Of a DNA stretch of 64,000 nucleotides, positions 24,483 through 34,226 are shown in pieces (the stretch's first letter is position 1; every line of letters begins with the position of its first letter). The notes beneath the pieces were generated by a model. It was not told the DNA's origin, did no database searches, and worked only from the letters and a program-made list of their open reading frames with translations. Both the position numbers and the translations under genes were made by a program. The stretch is from Favolaschia claudopus (lineage: Eukaryota; Basidiomycota; Agaricomycetes; Agaricales; Mycenaceae), in assembly GCA_037176885.1 (NCBI GenBank), contig JAWWNJ010000002.1, positions 1 through 64,000 on the forward strand, read 5' to 3'.

Positions 24483-27400
24483 TTAGAGGGCGTCCCCAGC
24501 CGCTGTCCCCGATTGATAAAGGGATTCGGCCATCCGCTCCTCCGCCTCCGCGATCTCCAAGTCCTGGGCGGTGGGTATATACTCCTCCGGGCGAGGGTGT
24601 TTTTGATCCAGACTTGAGCCCCGTAGCGGTATGAAATGTCGTAGTCGTCGTGAATGTACAAACTGTGAATTTTTCAGTGGTATCCCATCCAAGCCACAGA
24701 GTGAATATGAATTGAGAAATTTGGCGTAAATCTGAACTGGCGCCGACCAGCGTGGCTTCAACTTGTTGATGGACATGTGGTTTTTGTCCGCCTCCGAGTC
24801 GTACCATTGGACCAAGTCGCCAATTTTGAAAGTTACGATTGGGGAATTGGCTTCCACCGATGCCTTCTGCTCCGCTGCTCGTTTGAGAGATCGTAGGTGA
24901 GCGGTCCAGCGCATGCTGTCCGCTAGTGCAAAATGGATATCAACATCCGCGGGAGTGGTCGGCGTCGGCTCGGTGGGTGGTTGTTGTTCGGGCGTAAATG
25001 CGCGCGCGAAGAGAAGCTCGCGGGGCGTGGCTTTGAGGGCTGTGAGAATACGGTCGTTCATCATACGAAGCGCCTCTTCGAAGTGCTCTGGCCAATTTTC
25101 CGGTATGTCCTCCGGTTTCACGTTGCCTTCGTCAAAGTCGTGGTCCGGTGCACAGAGTCGTTTGAGAATCCCAAGCAGAATCCTGTTCGCGCCCTCGATC
25201 AGCCCGTTAACCCACGGTGAGTACGCTGGCGTCGTAATGTGCTTAACATTGTTGGCTGTACAGAACTCTGTGACGGCGTGGTTTAGGAAGTGCTTGCCCC
25301 CGTCGGCCATGAAGGCATCCGAAACGGCGAATTCGTGGAAGATATGGCGTAGTGAGTCAATTGTCGTTTTCGCTGTGCCGGCCGTTTTGAGTTTCACGCC
25401 CCAGACGAAGTGCGAGAAGATGTCGATGTAGAGGCCGACATTCTTGTAACCCCCTTTACCGAGAGGTAGGGAAAGGTAGTCACCCGCGATGAGAGTGAAT
25501 GGCTGGGTACGGCGAATTGGTTGCAAAAGAGAATTCAGCTTTGGTGCACCAAAGCTCTTGCACTGCGGGCATTCCAGCATCACCTGCCGGCAGTCCGTAT
25601 CCATCCCCGGCCAGAAGTACCGGTCAGAGAGCTTGAGTTTCGTGCTCTCCACGTTGAAGTGACCGTTCTGGGCGTGAACCTCCAACACCGTCTTGAACCC
25701 GAGTGAGGTGGGAATGCATTCTGTGCGCGCAACCCGTCGGGACGCCGAATCCGCCACTCGCCATAACTTGCCATCCTCAATCATGAACCCCGCTGCTCGA
25801 TGTGCGTGTCGCTTGTGTTCCTGTACCGTTGACCCCGTGTTGTGGCCCAGCAGGTGGTCAACTATTGGCGCAAAGAATATGTCATCTGCAAACTGCACTT
25901 GTAACGGGTGACTCGCCGCGTTCGGGACATCAGACGTAACCGAAAAGATGTCCTGAGTGATTCCTTTCGACGCCTCCCAGTCCGCGAGGACCGACCAATT
26001 CGAACCGTCCGTTGACGTGCGTTTTCGTTCAGCCCACATCCGGCTCAACCCATCCGCAACTGGATTTTCGACCCCCGGCCGATGGCGAATGTCGATGATG
26101 TTGCGGGCCAGGATGGCCTCCTTCCAGCGGCTGTGGTGCGAGTTGAGCTTCTCGCGCATGAGTGTGTCCCGAAGAGCCTGACAGTCGGTCTCGATTTCGA
26201 TGGGTGATCCGTATATATATGGCTCGAATTCGTCCAACGAGAACTTGAGCGCTGCGAACTCCAACAAGAATGGCTCGTACTTAGCTTCGCTGAGAGAGGT
26301 ACGTTTCGAGCAGTAAGCAATCGGGTGCCAACGCATAACCTCTTTACCGTTCTTGTCGGTATGGGGGAACTGTTGGGCAAGGAATCCAGCAAACCCCTCG
26401 CCCGAGCCATCTGTCGTAACACGGAATGGCCGTCCGTCGTACTGCGGGGCTTTGAGAATCGGTTCCTGCGAGAGTAAGCACTTCAGCGTCACAAATGCCT
26501 TCTGTTGATCCTCGCCCCATTTGTGTTTCAATGACGCCGCCTTGAGGGCGTGTTTGTAGGCACCCTTCCGTACCCTCCAATTCGAGCTCGGGGACGGCAC
26601 CTCCACGTTCCGCGTCAAGTCCGTGAGCGGTGCCGCGATGCGCGCATAGTCGGGGATCATCCGGCGGAAATAGTTGGTGAGGCCTAGGAATCCCATCAAC
26701 TCCGCTACGCTTTCCGGTACCGGCCAGTCCACAACGGCGCCAACTTTGTCTAGATTTGGCTTGAGGCCGTTAGGACCCACCATTGCTCCAGCAAAAAGGA
26801 CTTCTGTGAAGAAGAGTTTGGTCTTCGACGGCGACAGCGAAAGACATTTCTCCCGGCAGCGCTGGAAAAACTTCCTGAGATTCGCTAATTTCGTCTCAAA
26901 AACGTCACCTGGTAGGCATATGTCATCCATCCAGTTAACCAGTTCTCGTCCGATCATATCCTCCAACGCCGCCGCTACCATCTCGCAGAATGTGGTGGGT
27001 GCTCCAGTCAAGCCAAACGGCATACGAAGGTAGACAAAGTACCCGCGTCCTTCAACGTAGAATGCCGTGTATGGGACTGTCTCGTCGTCGAGAGGGACTG
27101 CATAGTACCCTGCTGCAAAATCGATCACGCTCGCCCAACGGTGCCCCGCTGCAAACTGGTGTTTGAGGTTCAGGTCCCCGTGCGGAAACGGTGGAATTTG
27201 TGAAGCCTTGTTCACAGCGGTGAAGGCGTGACAGACGCGCCACTTCGTCTGAACGGGTTTGCGGCCGGGGAGCTCCTCCACTGCGTCCAGTAGCGCCTCG
27301 TCAGTTTCTCCCGGTTCGCGTACCTCTTCCCAAAAGGGTGGTAACCCATTCCGAATGCATTCTGCGTTGACTTTACGCAACACCTCCGTGCGGGTAATCC

Positions 27401-29789
27401 CGGTCTTGCCTGCCTCCTTTGGTGCTAAATTCGTACTGTTCAAGCACTTCAGAAACTCGCCCGGCACGCGTTGAATAACGTGCGACGCCTCCATCTCATC
27501 AAGAATATTATAAAACCACTCCTTTTGCTTCTCGGTGAGTGGTCGTTGCGAGATCCGCGTGGGGAGCTTGATCTTCGGGTCAATGTCGATATGGTGTTTC
27601 CACCAGTCCACGAAGAAAACTTCAGACATGGAGAGGGCGAAAACATCAGCATATTCCCTAACCAACGCGACGACTTCCCTTCTTTGGACCTCGGTGAGGT
27701 CAGTCCCAATTTGAATTTTCTCGACGATCTCGTTGACCCGCGACTCGTTGAAGGGATCCTTTGCTCGCATCGACTCGTTCACGCCGCGGTCGATGCGGAA
27801 TTCATCGTGGGTTACATCACCCAGCGCGTGTATGTCAACGCCGGCAGCTTCTTCGACTGCATCAACACCGCCTGCCTCTTCCTTTGCCACGTCCTCCACC
27901 ATCTCCCTCAACTCCTCCAGCTTCCCCCTCAATCTCTTCACCCGTAACTCTGACCTCAGCAGGCTCCGGAGTCGCCCATCTGGATCGCGGGAGTCGCTCA
28001 AGAGCCCCAGGATCCCCTCTAGTGCAGTTTCCCGCCGCCTCTGCGCCCATTTCAGCGCATCCGACGCGTCCTGCCTCCGTCTCATCTCCGCCGCTGGGAG
28101 CATTTCCGGTCGCGACGGCGGCGGGTGTCGTTTGTCGCTGCGCCGTGCATCCGCTAGCATTTTCTCCCAATCTTCTCTCACCGCCTGCTTGTCTCCTCTC
28201 CCCTTGTTTCTCATCTCGTCCGACTCTTCGTCTCTGTCCTCGCCACCATCCTCTCTGTCCTCGTCTCCGTTTCCGTTCAGCGTCTCAACGTTGAGGTATC
28301 TCGCGAACCGAGTTTCCGCCCACGGTGAGTGGGCATGTAAAATCTGAATTCGTTCGTACTCATCCTCCAACAGGTCTTCCTCTACGTTCCGCCACCACGT
28401 CCTCTTCAGGTCCTCGGATGCGCGTCCCGACGCGCTCGCTCGTCCCGTTGTCGAGGTCTGGTCGTTCGCCGCCGGCGCTGTTGCTTGAGGCGTCGTCTTC
28501 TTTGGGGTTGGGAAGGGTCTCGGTCGGTATTCACCGGGTTCTGTCCAAGTATTAGGTGAGTACCCAAAGCCTGGAAATGGAAGGGGTTGCTCAGCTCTCC
28601 TCAGGAGCTGCGCATCCTTTCGTTTGCGCTCTCTTTCCCGCCGTCGCCCTATTCGTTCCAACTCCGTTTGGCGCCAGCGCTCCTCTGGGCTGTCCGGCTC
28701 GGAGCTCTCCCTTGACGTTTCAGCCGCCGCCTCTTCCGCTCGTCTCGCCGCTGTCCTCCCCTCATCCCCACGCACCGACTCCTCGCCTCCGTTCTCGGTC
28801 TCGACATCCTCCTCCGCCAATGCTGCTATCTCAGCCTCCGCATCTCCTCCTCTGTCTTCCGCTAACGCCGTCGCCGCTAACTCGGCCTGCCCCTCATCCC
28901 CGCGCACCAACTCCTCGCCTCCGTTCTCGGTCTCGACATCCTCCTCCGCCAGTGCCGCTATCTCGGCCTCCGCGTCGCCTCCTTCGTCTTCCACTAACGC
29001 CGTCGCCGCCTTCCCGGCTTCTCCGCATCGTCCCTTCGCACCCACTACCACAGCCTCGAGCCCGCCTTTGGTCGCGGCCCGTTTGGGTTCTCCGTCCTCA
29101 ATGCCGTCCGACGACATCATCCTTGGCTCGTTCCGCAGAACCGTCTCGTCGCCGTGTGCACGAATACGTATCTCGTCGTGTTCATAGTTATGTACGGCGC
29201 GTACGCTGTGCAACCATGGTTTGCCGAGGAGAATGTCGAAGGCGCCACCACTCTCAAACACCTCGAACCATTCCGTTACCGTGATTCCACCGACTGCGAC
29301 TTCACCCCACCAACGCCCCGCTGGGGTAATCTTCACCCCGCTCGCAACGCTCAGTCTCGTTTTTGACGGAACGAGGCGACCCAAGCAATACCCATATTGC
29401 CTCCATCGTGTGAGCGAGATGCAATTACGCATCGCACCGTTGTCGACTTGTCCCGTCAGGCGTACAATCGTCCCATCATCGCCGACAAGACGAACACGTT
29501 GATAGAACGGTTCCACCGCCTCTCTCCTGCTGTCCTCAAGACTCAAAATTGTTGGCGGTAGGCACGTCGCATACTGGACAACCCGTGTATTCGTAGGGAC
29601 TCGAAATACAAACGGAACACATCTAGTAACGTCCCGGCGCCATTGTAAATCCTGGACTCTTTCCGGGGGATTTTGAAGATTGGGAGCTGCACCACCCCTT
29701 AAACGGTGAGCTCCTCGCCATTTCCCGCCTCTTCCTCGTCGTATAGGAGTTGTTCGGGGTCGCGTCCGCCAAAAGGGTCGTAAGGCACT
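24483..29789 (-). CDS. Gypsy A pol polyprotein (PR-RT-RH-IN), -1 frame
   Basis: The frame is open from 29789 to the stop at 24483. Without frameshifting, the usable methionine-like start is at 29546, giving 1,687 residues; the numbers below count from there. Retropepsin: VDNGAM (D about 35) and FDILLGKPWL (about 108). Acidic, low-complexity segment about 150-450 with near-repeated AEIAALAEEDVETENGGEE blocks. RT: MPFGLTGAP, then catalytic WMDD at about 872-875 in place of the usual YxDD. RNase H: TTDGSGEGFAG (about 1044). Integrase: H-H-C-C zinc region (CPQC), then D (IAGDYL), D (MADGGKHF) and E (NGLIEGAN) at about 1355, 1414 and 1449. There is no chromodomain. VDNGA and WMDD depart from the classical DTGA and YxDD. 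Confidence 0.93.
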   Translation of the reverse strand, partial: SALRPFWRTRPRTTPIRRGRGGKWRGAHRLRGGAAPNLQNPPERVQDLQWRRDVTRCVPFVFRVPTNTRVVQYATCLPPTILSLEDSRREAVEPFYQRVRLVGDDGTIVRLTGQVDNGAMRNCISLTRWRQYGYCLGRLVPSKTRLSVASGVKITPAGRWWGEVAVGGITVTEWFEVFESGGAFDILLGKPWLHSVRAVHNYEHDEIRIRAHGDETVLRNEPRMMSSDGIEDGEPKRAATKGGLEAVVVGAKGRCGEAGKAATALVEDEGGDAEAEIAALAEEDVETENGGEELVRGDEGQAELAATALAEDRGGDAEAEIAALAEEDVETENGGEESVRGDEGRTAARRAEEAAAETSRESSEPDSPEERWRQTELERIGRRRERERKRKDAQLLRRAEQPLPFPGFGYSPNTWTEPGEYRPRPFPTPKKTTPQATAPAANDQTSTTGRASASGRASEDLKRTWWRNVEEDLLEDEYERIQILHAHSPWAETRFARYLNVETLNGNGDEDREDGGEDRDEESDEMRNKGRGDKQAVREDWEKMLADARRSDKRHPPPSRPEMLPAAEMRRRQDASDALKWAQRRRETALEGILGLLSDSRDPDGRLRSLLRSELRVKRLRGKLEELREMVEDVAKEEAGGVDAVEEAAGVDIHALGDVTHDEFRIDRGVNESMRAKDPFNESRVNEIVEKIQIGTDLTEVQRREVVALVREYADVFALSMSEVFFVDWWKHHIDIDPKIKLPTRISQRPLTEKQKEWFYNILDEMEASHVIQRVPGEFLKCLNSTNLAPKEAGKTGITRTEVLRKVNAECIRNGLPPFWEEVREPGETDEALLDAVEELPGRKPVQTKWRVCHAFTAVNKASQIPPFPHGDLNLKHQFAAGHRWASVIDFAAGYYAVPLDDETVPYTAFYVEGRGYFVYLRMPFGLTGAPTTFCEMVAAALEDMIGRELVNWMDDICLPGDVFETKLANLRKFFQRCREKCLSLSPSKTKLFFTEVLFAGAMVGPNGLKPNLDKVGAVVDWPVPESVAELMGFLGLTNYFRRMIPDYARIAAPLTDLTRNVEVPSPSSNWRVRKGAYKHALKAASLKHKWGEDQQKAFVTLKCLLSQEPILKAPQYDGRPFRVTTDGSGEGFAGFLAQQFPHTDKNGKEVMRWHPIAYCSKRTSLSEAKYEPFLLEFAALKFSLDEFEPYIYGSPIEIETDCQALRDTLMREKLNSHHSRWKEAILARNIIDIRHRPGVENPVADGLSRMWAERKRTSTDGSNWSVLADWEASKGITQDIFSVTSDVPNAASHPLQVQFADDIFFAPIVDHLLGHNTGSTVQEHKRHAHRAAGFMIEDGKLWRVADSASRRVARTECIPTSLGFKTVLEVHAQNGHFNVESTKLKLSDRYFWPGMDTDCRQVMLECPQCKSFGAPKLNSLLQPIRRTQPFTLIAGDYLSLPLGKGGYKNVGLYIDIFSHFVWGVKLKTAGTAKTTIDSLRHIFHEFAVSDAFMADGGKHFLNHAVTEFCTANNVKHITTPAYSPWVNGLIEGANRILLGILKRLCAPDHDFDEGNVKPEDIPENWPEHFEEALRMMNDRILTALKATPRELLFARAFTPEQQPPTEPTPTTPADVDIHFALADSMRWTAHLRSLKRAAEQKASVEANSPIVTFKIGDLVQWYDSEADKNHMSINKLKPRWSAPVQIYAKFLNSYSLCGLDGIPLKNSQFVHSRRLRHFIPLRGSSLDQKHPRPEEYIPTAQDLEIAEAEERMAESLYQSGTAAGDAL

Positions 29790-31096
29790 TCAATAATCTG
29801 AGAGATGCCCGCGCGTTGTCCGGGGGGGAAGAGTATCTGTCCCACGAATCGGCGCACGTTGTACTCGAGGGCAGGGATCTGCGCGGATGCGGGGCAGTGT
29901 CCGGCCCCGTGGGGGGGCGAGGTGCGAAGACCGCATCGCCAACACTCTCTCGATCCTGGTGCTGCAGTGCCCGGGGAGAACGGGAAGAGCTTGTAGTCCC
30001 GCGGACCGTTTGACCACGCCGCGTAGTCGGTTCCATAGCGCTGTATACCCGCCTGATCGTTGGGGTAGAGGCGAGGGTTGTCGTGCAAGCAACGCGCTAG
30101 CTCTGCGTCTTTTGCTGGGTCTCCGCCAAGACTCGCTGGCCCTCCTCGTCCCGCGCTTGGGCTTTGTGGGAATTGCATGAGATTGCGGGTGAAGCTGTTC
30201 ATTGGGCGAACTGTGCTACCACCGCCAAAGGTATTGTCCGACGTCATCATGTGCGGTGGGGGGCCGCGTTGGGGTGTAGAAGGGTTGAACGACGTGTAGC
30301 GGGGAGGCGTTGTTGGCCGTTGATTAACCTGGCGGAAGTCGGTTTGCGTGTGGCGCACCGCGTTGACTGCATACGGTGTGGAAGGGGCTCTGGGAGGTGT
30401 ACGGCCGGGGCTTAACATGTGTGTCGTGTTCAGAGCATGTGCGATTTGGGTGAACGTCGCCTCGTTCTGCGTCGATATTGCTGGCGTCCATGACGTTGTG
30501 CCTTCAGGTCCCGTCGCTGGTGAGAGACCATGCTCTTCTCTCAGATCGTTAATGGAGTGAAGGTCGATGGCCTCCACTGCCGCTAACCACTTCTCCCACG
30601 TCTCTAGCGCGGTCGCAGGGGGAATGAGTTTCCGTACCGCGACTGGCAAACCGTCGCGAACGTGTTCCATGAGCAGCATTCCCGGATCGCCATTCGGGAT
30701 ATCCGCCAGCAGCTTCCGCGTCCTCTGCGCCCACGCCTGATGCGATAGCACCTCTGTCCCATCCTTGTCCTTCACCACCTGCCCAACGTCCTCCAACCGC
30801 AATTTATTAGTTTTGATCTCGTTAATAACGAGGGTTTGTGGGCGCGCCACGTACTTAGGCATCGGCCATTTCTTGTCAAAAGCCTTGACAAGAGTTTTGA
30901 AGTCCGCCTTCTCCGCGTCCGGTAAGTCCGTTAACCATTTTTCCGCTGCTCCGCCTGGGTAAACGGACCGCTCAAATTTATACAGTTTTGTCTCTTCCTT
31001 CGTCGCCTCCGTGAATGTACCCTCCAGTGTCCGCAGCCAAACCTGCGCTTGCTCTGCTGTGCAGTCGCCTCGGAAGAGTTCCGTTTTGTTCGTCAT
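29699..31096 (-). CDS. Gypsy A gag (465 aa)
   Basis: Starts MTNKTELFRGDCTAEQAQVW. The retrotransposon gag core spans about residues 5-200 (GGAAEKWLTDL, TLVKAFDKKWP). A Pro/Thr/Ser-rich middle follows. A knuckle-like C-x2-C...H-x4-C (CWRCG...GAGHC) lies at about residue 400. The C-terminus is acidic. The 3' end overlaps the pol frame by ~90 nt, with a slippery heptamer inside the overlap. It forms the particle and binds the RNA. Confidence 0.92.
   Translation of the reverse strand: MTNKTELFRGDCTAEQAQVWLRTLEGTFTEATKEETKLYKFERSVYPGGAAEKWLTDLPDAEKADFKTLVKAFDKKWPMPKYVARPQTLVINEIKTNKLRLEDVGQVVKDKDGTEVLSHQAWAQRTRKLLADIPNGDPGMLLMEHVRDGLPVAVRKLIPPATALETWEKWLAAVEAIDLHSINDLREEHGLSPATGPEGTTSWTPAISTQNEATFTQIAHALNTTHMLSPGRTPPRAPSTPYAVNAVRHTQTDFRQVNQRPTTPPRYTSFNPSTPQRGPPPHMMTSDNTFGGGSTVRPMNSFTRNLMQFPQSPSAGRGGPASLGGDPAKDAELARCLHDNPRLYPNDQAGIQRYGTDYAAWSNGPRDYKLFPFSPGTAAPGSRECWRCGLRTSPPHGAGHCPASAQIPALEYNVRRFVGQILFPPGQRAGISQIIEVPYDPFGGRDPEQLLYDEEEAGNGEELTV
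29771..29777 (-). promoter_or_regulatory. Candidate -1 frameshift heptamer C CCT TTT (gypsy A)
   Basis: Read in the gag frame, GAC CCT TTT GGC contains X XXY YYZ = C CCT TTT. The pol frame is open from just upstream (TGA at 29792-29790) and lies in -1 relative to gag. Slippage here would fuse gag to pol. The stimulatory RNA structure was not examined. Confidence 0.6.
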
Positions 31097-31476
31097 TCTG
31101 TCGTTCTCGTCCCCTGGTATGCTGATTTCCGCTTCTAGTGTGGTGGTAAGATGTTGGAGAGCCGCTGGTGTGAAAAGACTAGTTGGTTCAAAACCCGGAG
31201 AAGACGCCCTCGAGAGCGTGGATGGAGTAAGCGTAGACGGTGTCGAGAGGGTGGGGGTAGACGGGATGGAGACCGGTGTGTTCCTGCGTCCGAGTCTTTC
31301 CTCTCGTGCTATATTCGCTAGAGCTCGTTCCTGAGCCTGACGGAGTATCTCTTCCGTTCGTCGTTCCTGGTATTCCTGTTCCCGCCTGCTGAGTTGTGTG
31401 TTTCTGTATGCCAGGACTCGAGAGACAAAGAATAAAAAATGTCGTAGGTGTTCTGAATCGCGCTCTCGTCACCAAC

Positions 31477-31642
31477 TGGAGAGGCTCGGGCCTCCTCTGA
31501 GACGGAAGCTGTCGGGGAAGGGAAACTAGACTCCGAACGAACTACAACGAGCTCGGGAGAAGGAAAACACCTCGCAATGGGGGAGGAAAAGCTCTGATGA
31601 TCTCTATGTACAAACAGTCGCTATCTAGCTAGCACAGCCACA
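31477..31642 (-). repeat. 5' LTR of gypsy A
   Basis: 166 bp partner of the LTR at 24165-24330. The single difference seen is ACTAGACTCC here against ACTAGAGTCC. It is followed outside by GCGT. Confidence 0.93.
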
Positions 31643-31646
31643 GCGT

Positions 31647-32099
31647 GCAACGAGTCAGCTCAATTTCATGTGCCTGACTTCACCATAGGACGCGATTTCG
31701 TGTGCCCGATCTCACCATCTTACTGCACGTTGGCACTCCAACTCACGCCCTCATGACAGGTCTGTGGCGGTGCGCTTCAATTCTTCCGCAGACTGAGAGA
31801 CCTGTATACAGGTGTGTGGCTGTGACTGGCTCGCTCCGGTCTCACTCTCAACACCAACGGTGTCTCTCTCTCTCTTGTCAACAGCAACGGTTCCTGTCGC
31901 CGTCGCGCCTACCGCGCTGTCGAGTTGGTCAAAATCTCGTCCCGTTTGCCAAAACGTACCAAGCCAATCTGTCTTTGAAAATTTCAACACTTCGAACTTG
32001 TAGGCTTTTTACTTCCCATCCACCTGAAATCCCACTCCTTCCCCCCCGCATCTACATAGAAATCACTTTCTACAAGACCGGCGAACAATGTGCATTCCT
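31647..32099. other. No supported gene
   Basis: Pyrimidine-rich sequence between gypsy A and the T-arm-like array. No motif assigned. Confidence 0.4.
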
Positions 32100-33781
32100 C
32101 CACAAGCCAACGCTTTCCCGTTCAAATCGGGTTGCAGACATCCCTAACAACACAAGAAACCGAACTCTTTTTTTCCCCCTTGTCCTACACTCTCAATGTA
32201 CCACCAGAACCTCGTCTTCTCCCCCCCATTCTTCAAACGACAAAACCTCTCCACTCTACAACTCCTGGCCAAATGCGTAAATGCCTCTGAATCCCTGATC
32301 GGGCATTCATTACAACCGAATCCTGTTCCTTCTCATGACAACCCTTCCCCTTTTGCCGTCTGCAACTGCGAACTAACCACTGTCTGCAGGACCGGCGTCC
32401 AATATCTTCTCCATCTTGCCTCCATGCCAAACCTTCCCGGTTCGACCCTGGGTGCAGACTTATGAGTCCGCTGATATCATCTTTTTAACATTCTCTCCAC
32501 CCCAACCAACACGTCAATGTCTTCGCCCCATGCTTCAGCGCAACACATTCTTCAAATCAAACAGCCTGAGAGCGCCCATCCCCTTCACCTGTCCTATCTA
32601 ACCTGCCCCCCGTATGAGGAGCAGTCTGCAGACCTGGCAAACAATCTGTTGCACTTTTGACACTCCCGCCAAACCTCACCGTTCAAACCGGGGTGCAGAC
32701 TTTCGCATCCTATGAACTTCCCAATTTTTTTTCTGTGCACCCTGATTCCAGATACGTTTTGCGCGCCCCAAGCGACTTCATCCCAACACTCCCGGTTTGA
32801 CTTTCCAGTCGGCAAACACCCTCTCGCAAACAGTCTTCCTAGCCATCATCACGCCGAACATTCCCACTACCGTCTACATGGTTCGAAATCCCCGTTCGAT
32901 TGGGGGCTCAGACTTCTATTCGCGCAAATCTGTTTTATTTTTGATTTACCCGCTCTCCCCCGTCCGTCTTTGCCTCACCACTTACGCCCCCCAGAAACAT
33001 GTCTGTAGAAAACGGCGACCAATGTCATAGCCCGCTTCAACATTTCATGCCTCGTTCAATTCGGGGTGCGGACCATACCCCAATTGTGGCGTTTTTTTCC
33101 CCCCCTTTTTCCTTCCTCGCACTTACATTGTCCCATACAACAGAAACACGCAACTTTGTTGAAACACCCCGTGAAGAAATACTCAAACCACGCCAGAAAT
33201 TACCCCCAAAGGAAGAACCCGTTGCTGTGCCCCCAACCTTCATGCCCCGTTCAAATCGTAGTGCAGACTTTAGTGAGCTTTCTTTCATCTCCCGTCAACA
33301 TGAAATCGACATGAAATTGCCCCGCAGGTACACAACAACCCGACCGGCGAGCAATGCTGCCCTTCCAATTCGTTCTAAGCCGACCCTCCCTATTCAAACC
33401 GGGGTGCAGACATGCCCAACGACACGATAAACACTTTTTTTTTTTTTCACAAGCCTCGTTTTTGTGTTTTACAGTGATGCACCACCAGAACCTCGTCTAG
33501 CTCCCCATTTCTAAAACAACACATAACTCTTCTCGCCAAACGCGCACTTACGTGCCTTCTTTGAATCCCCCATTGGGCATTGAATTCAACCTTGCCTCCC
33601 CTTTTCAATAACCCTTTTACCGCCTGTAACTGCAAACTGACCAACCGGCGTCCAATACGAGCCTCCCACTTATCATTCATGCCAACCTTCCCGGTTCGAC
33701 CCCAGGTGCAGACTAATTAGCCCGCCATCTTTTTAACGTTCTTTCCACCGCCCTTAATCATGGTGCCAATACGAGAGGTGG
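32100..33781 (+). repeat. Degenerate array of tRNA T-arm-like motifs
   Basis: At least eight copies of a GTTCRA-containing phrase followed by GGGTGCAGAC or a variant, near 32119, 32439, 32681, 32893, 33053, 33249, 33390 and 33692. Several fold as a T-arm (for example CCCGG-TTCGACC-CTGGG at 32437). Two larger blocks repeat: 32100-32505 matches 33380-33757, sharing ACCACCAGAACCTCGTCT, GGGCATT, CCGGCGTCCAATA, CATGCCAA-CCTTCCCGG and CATCTTTTTAAC. The unit is therefore long (about 1.27 kb) with internal sub-repeats. There is no coding content. It could be a tRNA-derived SINE array or a satellite. Confidence 0.6.
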
Positions 33782-34188
33782 TGTAAGGGCAACCTTTAGG
33801 ACCCGAGATGTCTCGAGGGTCTAGCGAGGGAGAATCCAAAGTTAATTAAAGACGCTACTAGGAATACATCACAGCGCACCTAGCGAGGGAGAATCCAAAG
33901 AGAAGAAAGGCTAAGGATTCCCACGCTAGGTGTGGCAAACATATACTAACTAGTTCCCACAGGGCCGGGTCAACCGGCAATAGTCTCTGGCCCGGTCACA
34001 AGCTAAGTCCCAGCTTGATGACGTGTTTGATGGAGCTCCAGAACTATGATGTAATTGGCCTTGGGCAAAAGGTCTCAAGGCAATTTGCATCATGCTGTGC
34101 AGATCAGGGGAATGATGTAATGGGACTTGGGCAGAAGTGCCTAAGTCCCTTTGCGTCATGCTGCGCAGAAAGGAGGTTCCCCTGACAT
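33782..34188 (-). repeat. 3' LTR of gypsy B (407 bp, long form)
   Basis: Carries the 60 bp block between two copies of a 21 bp repeat (around 33820 and 33880) that is absent from the other LTR. Confidence 0.93.
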
Positions 34189-34226
34189 CACTCCCCCCCT
34201 TGGAATGCGGCGCCTCGACGCATAGA

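Larger units (their letters stand above)
24165..31642 (-). mobile_element. Ty3/gypsy element A, complete (7,478 bp)
   Basis: LTRs at 24165-24330 and 31477-31642 (166 bp each) start TGTGGCTGTG and end CCTCTCCA on the element strand. I see one difference between them. The flanking 4 bp repeat is GCGT at 24161-24164 and 31643-31646. A purine-rich tract (GGAGGGGGGTGCC) precedes the 3' LTR at about 24331-24345, and a TTGGTGAC-type primer site follows the 5' LTR near 31470. Gag and pol are open throughout. Near-identical LTRs and intact frames indicate a recent and possibly still mobile copy. Confidence 0.95.

Noticed and set aside
27761..29284. Long plus-strand frames opposite gypsy A pol (up to 242 codons)
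   Set aside because: They are antisense shadows of the GC-rich pol frame: Pro/Ser/Arg-rich, no motif, no start context.
32812..33430. Plus frames in the T-arm-like array
   Set aside because: They follow the repeat phrase (FQSANT, HFMPRSIRGADH) in different frames, which is repeat DNA and not protein.
32100..33781. CRISPR-like array
   Set aside because: The repeats are degenerate, unevenly spaced and long. The host is eukaryotic.
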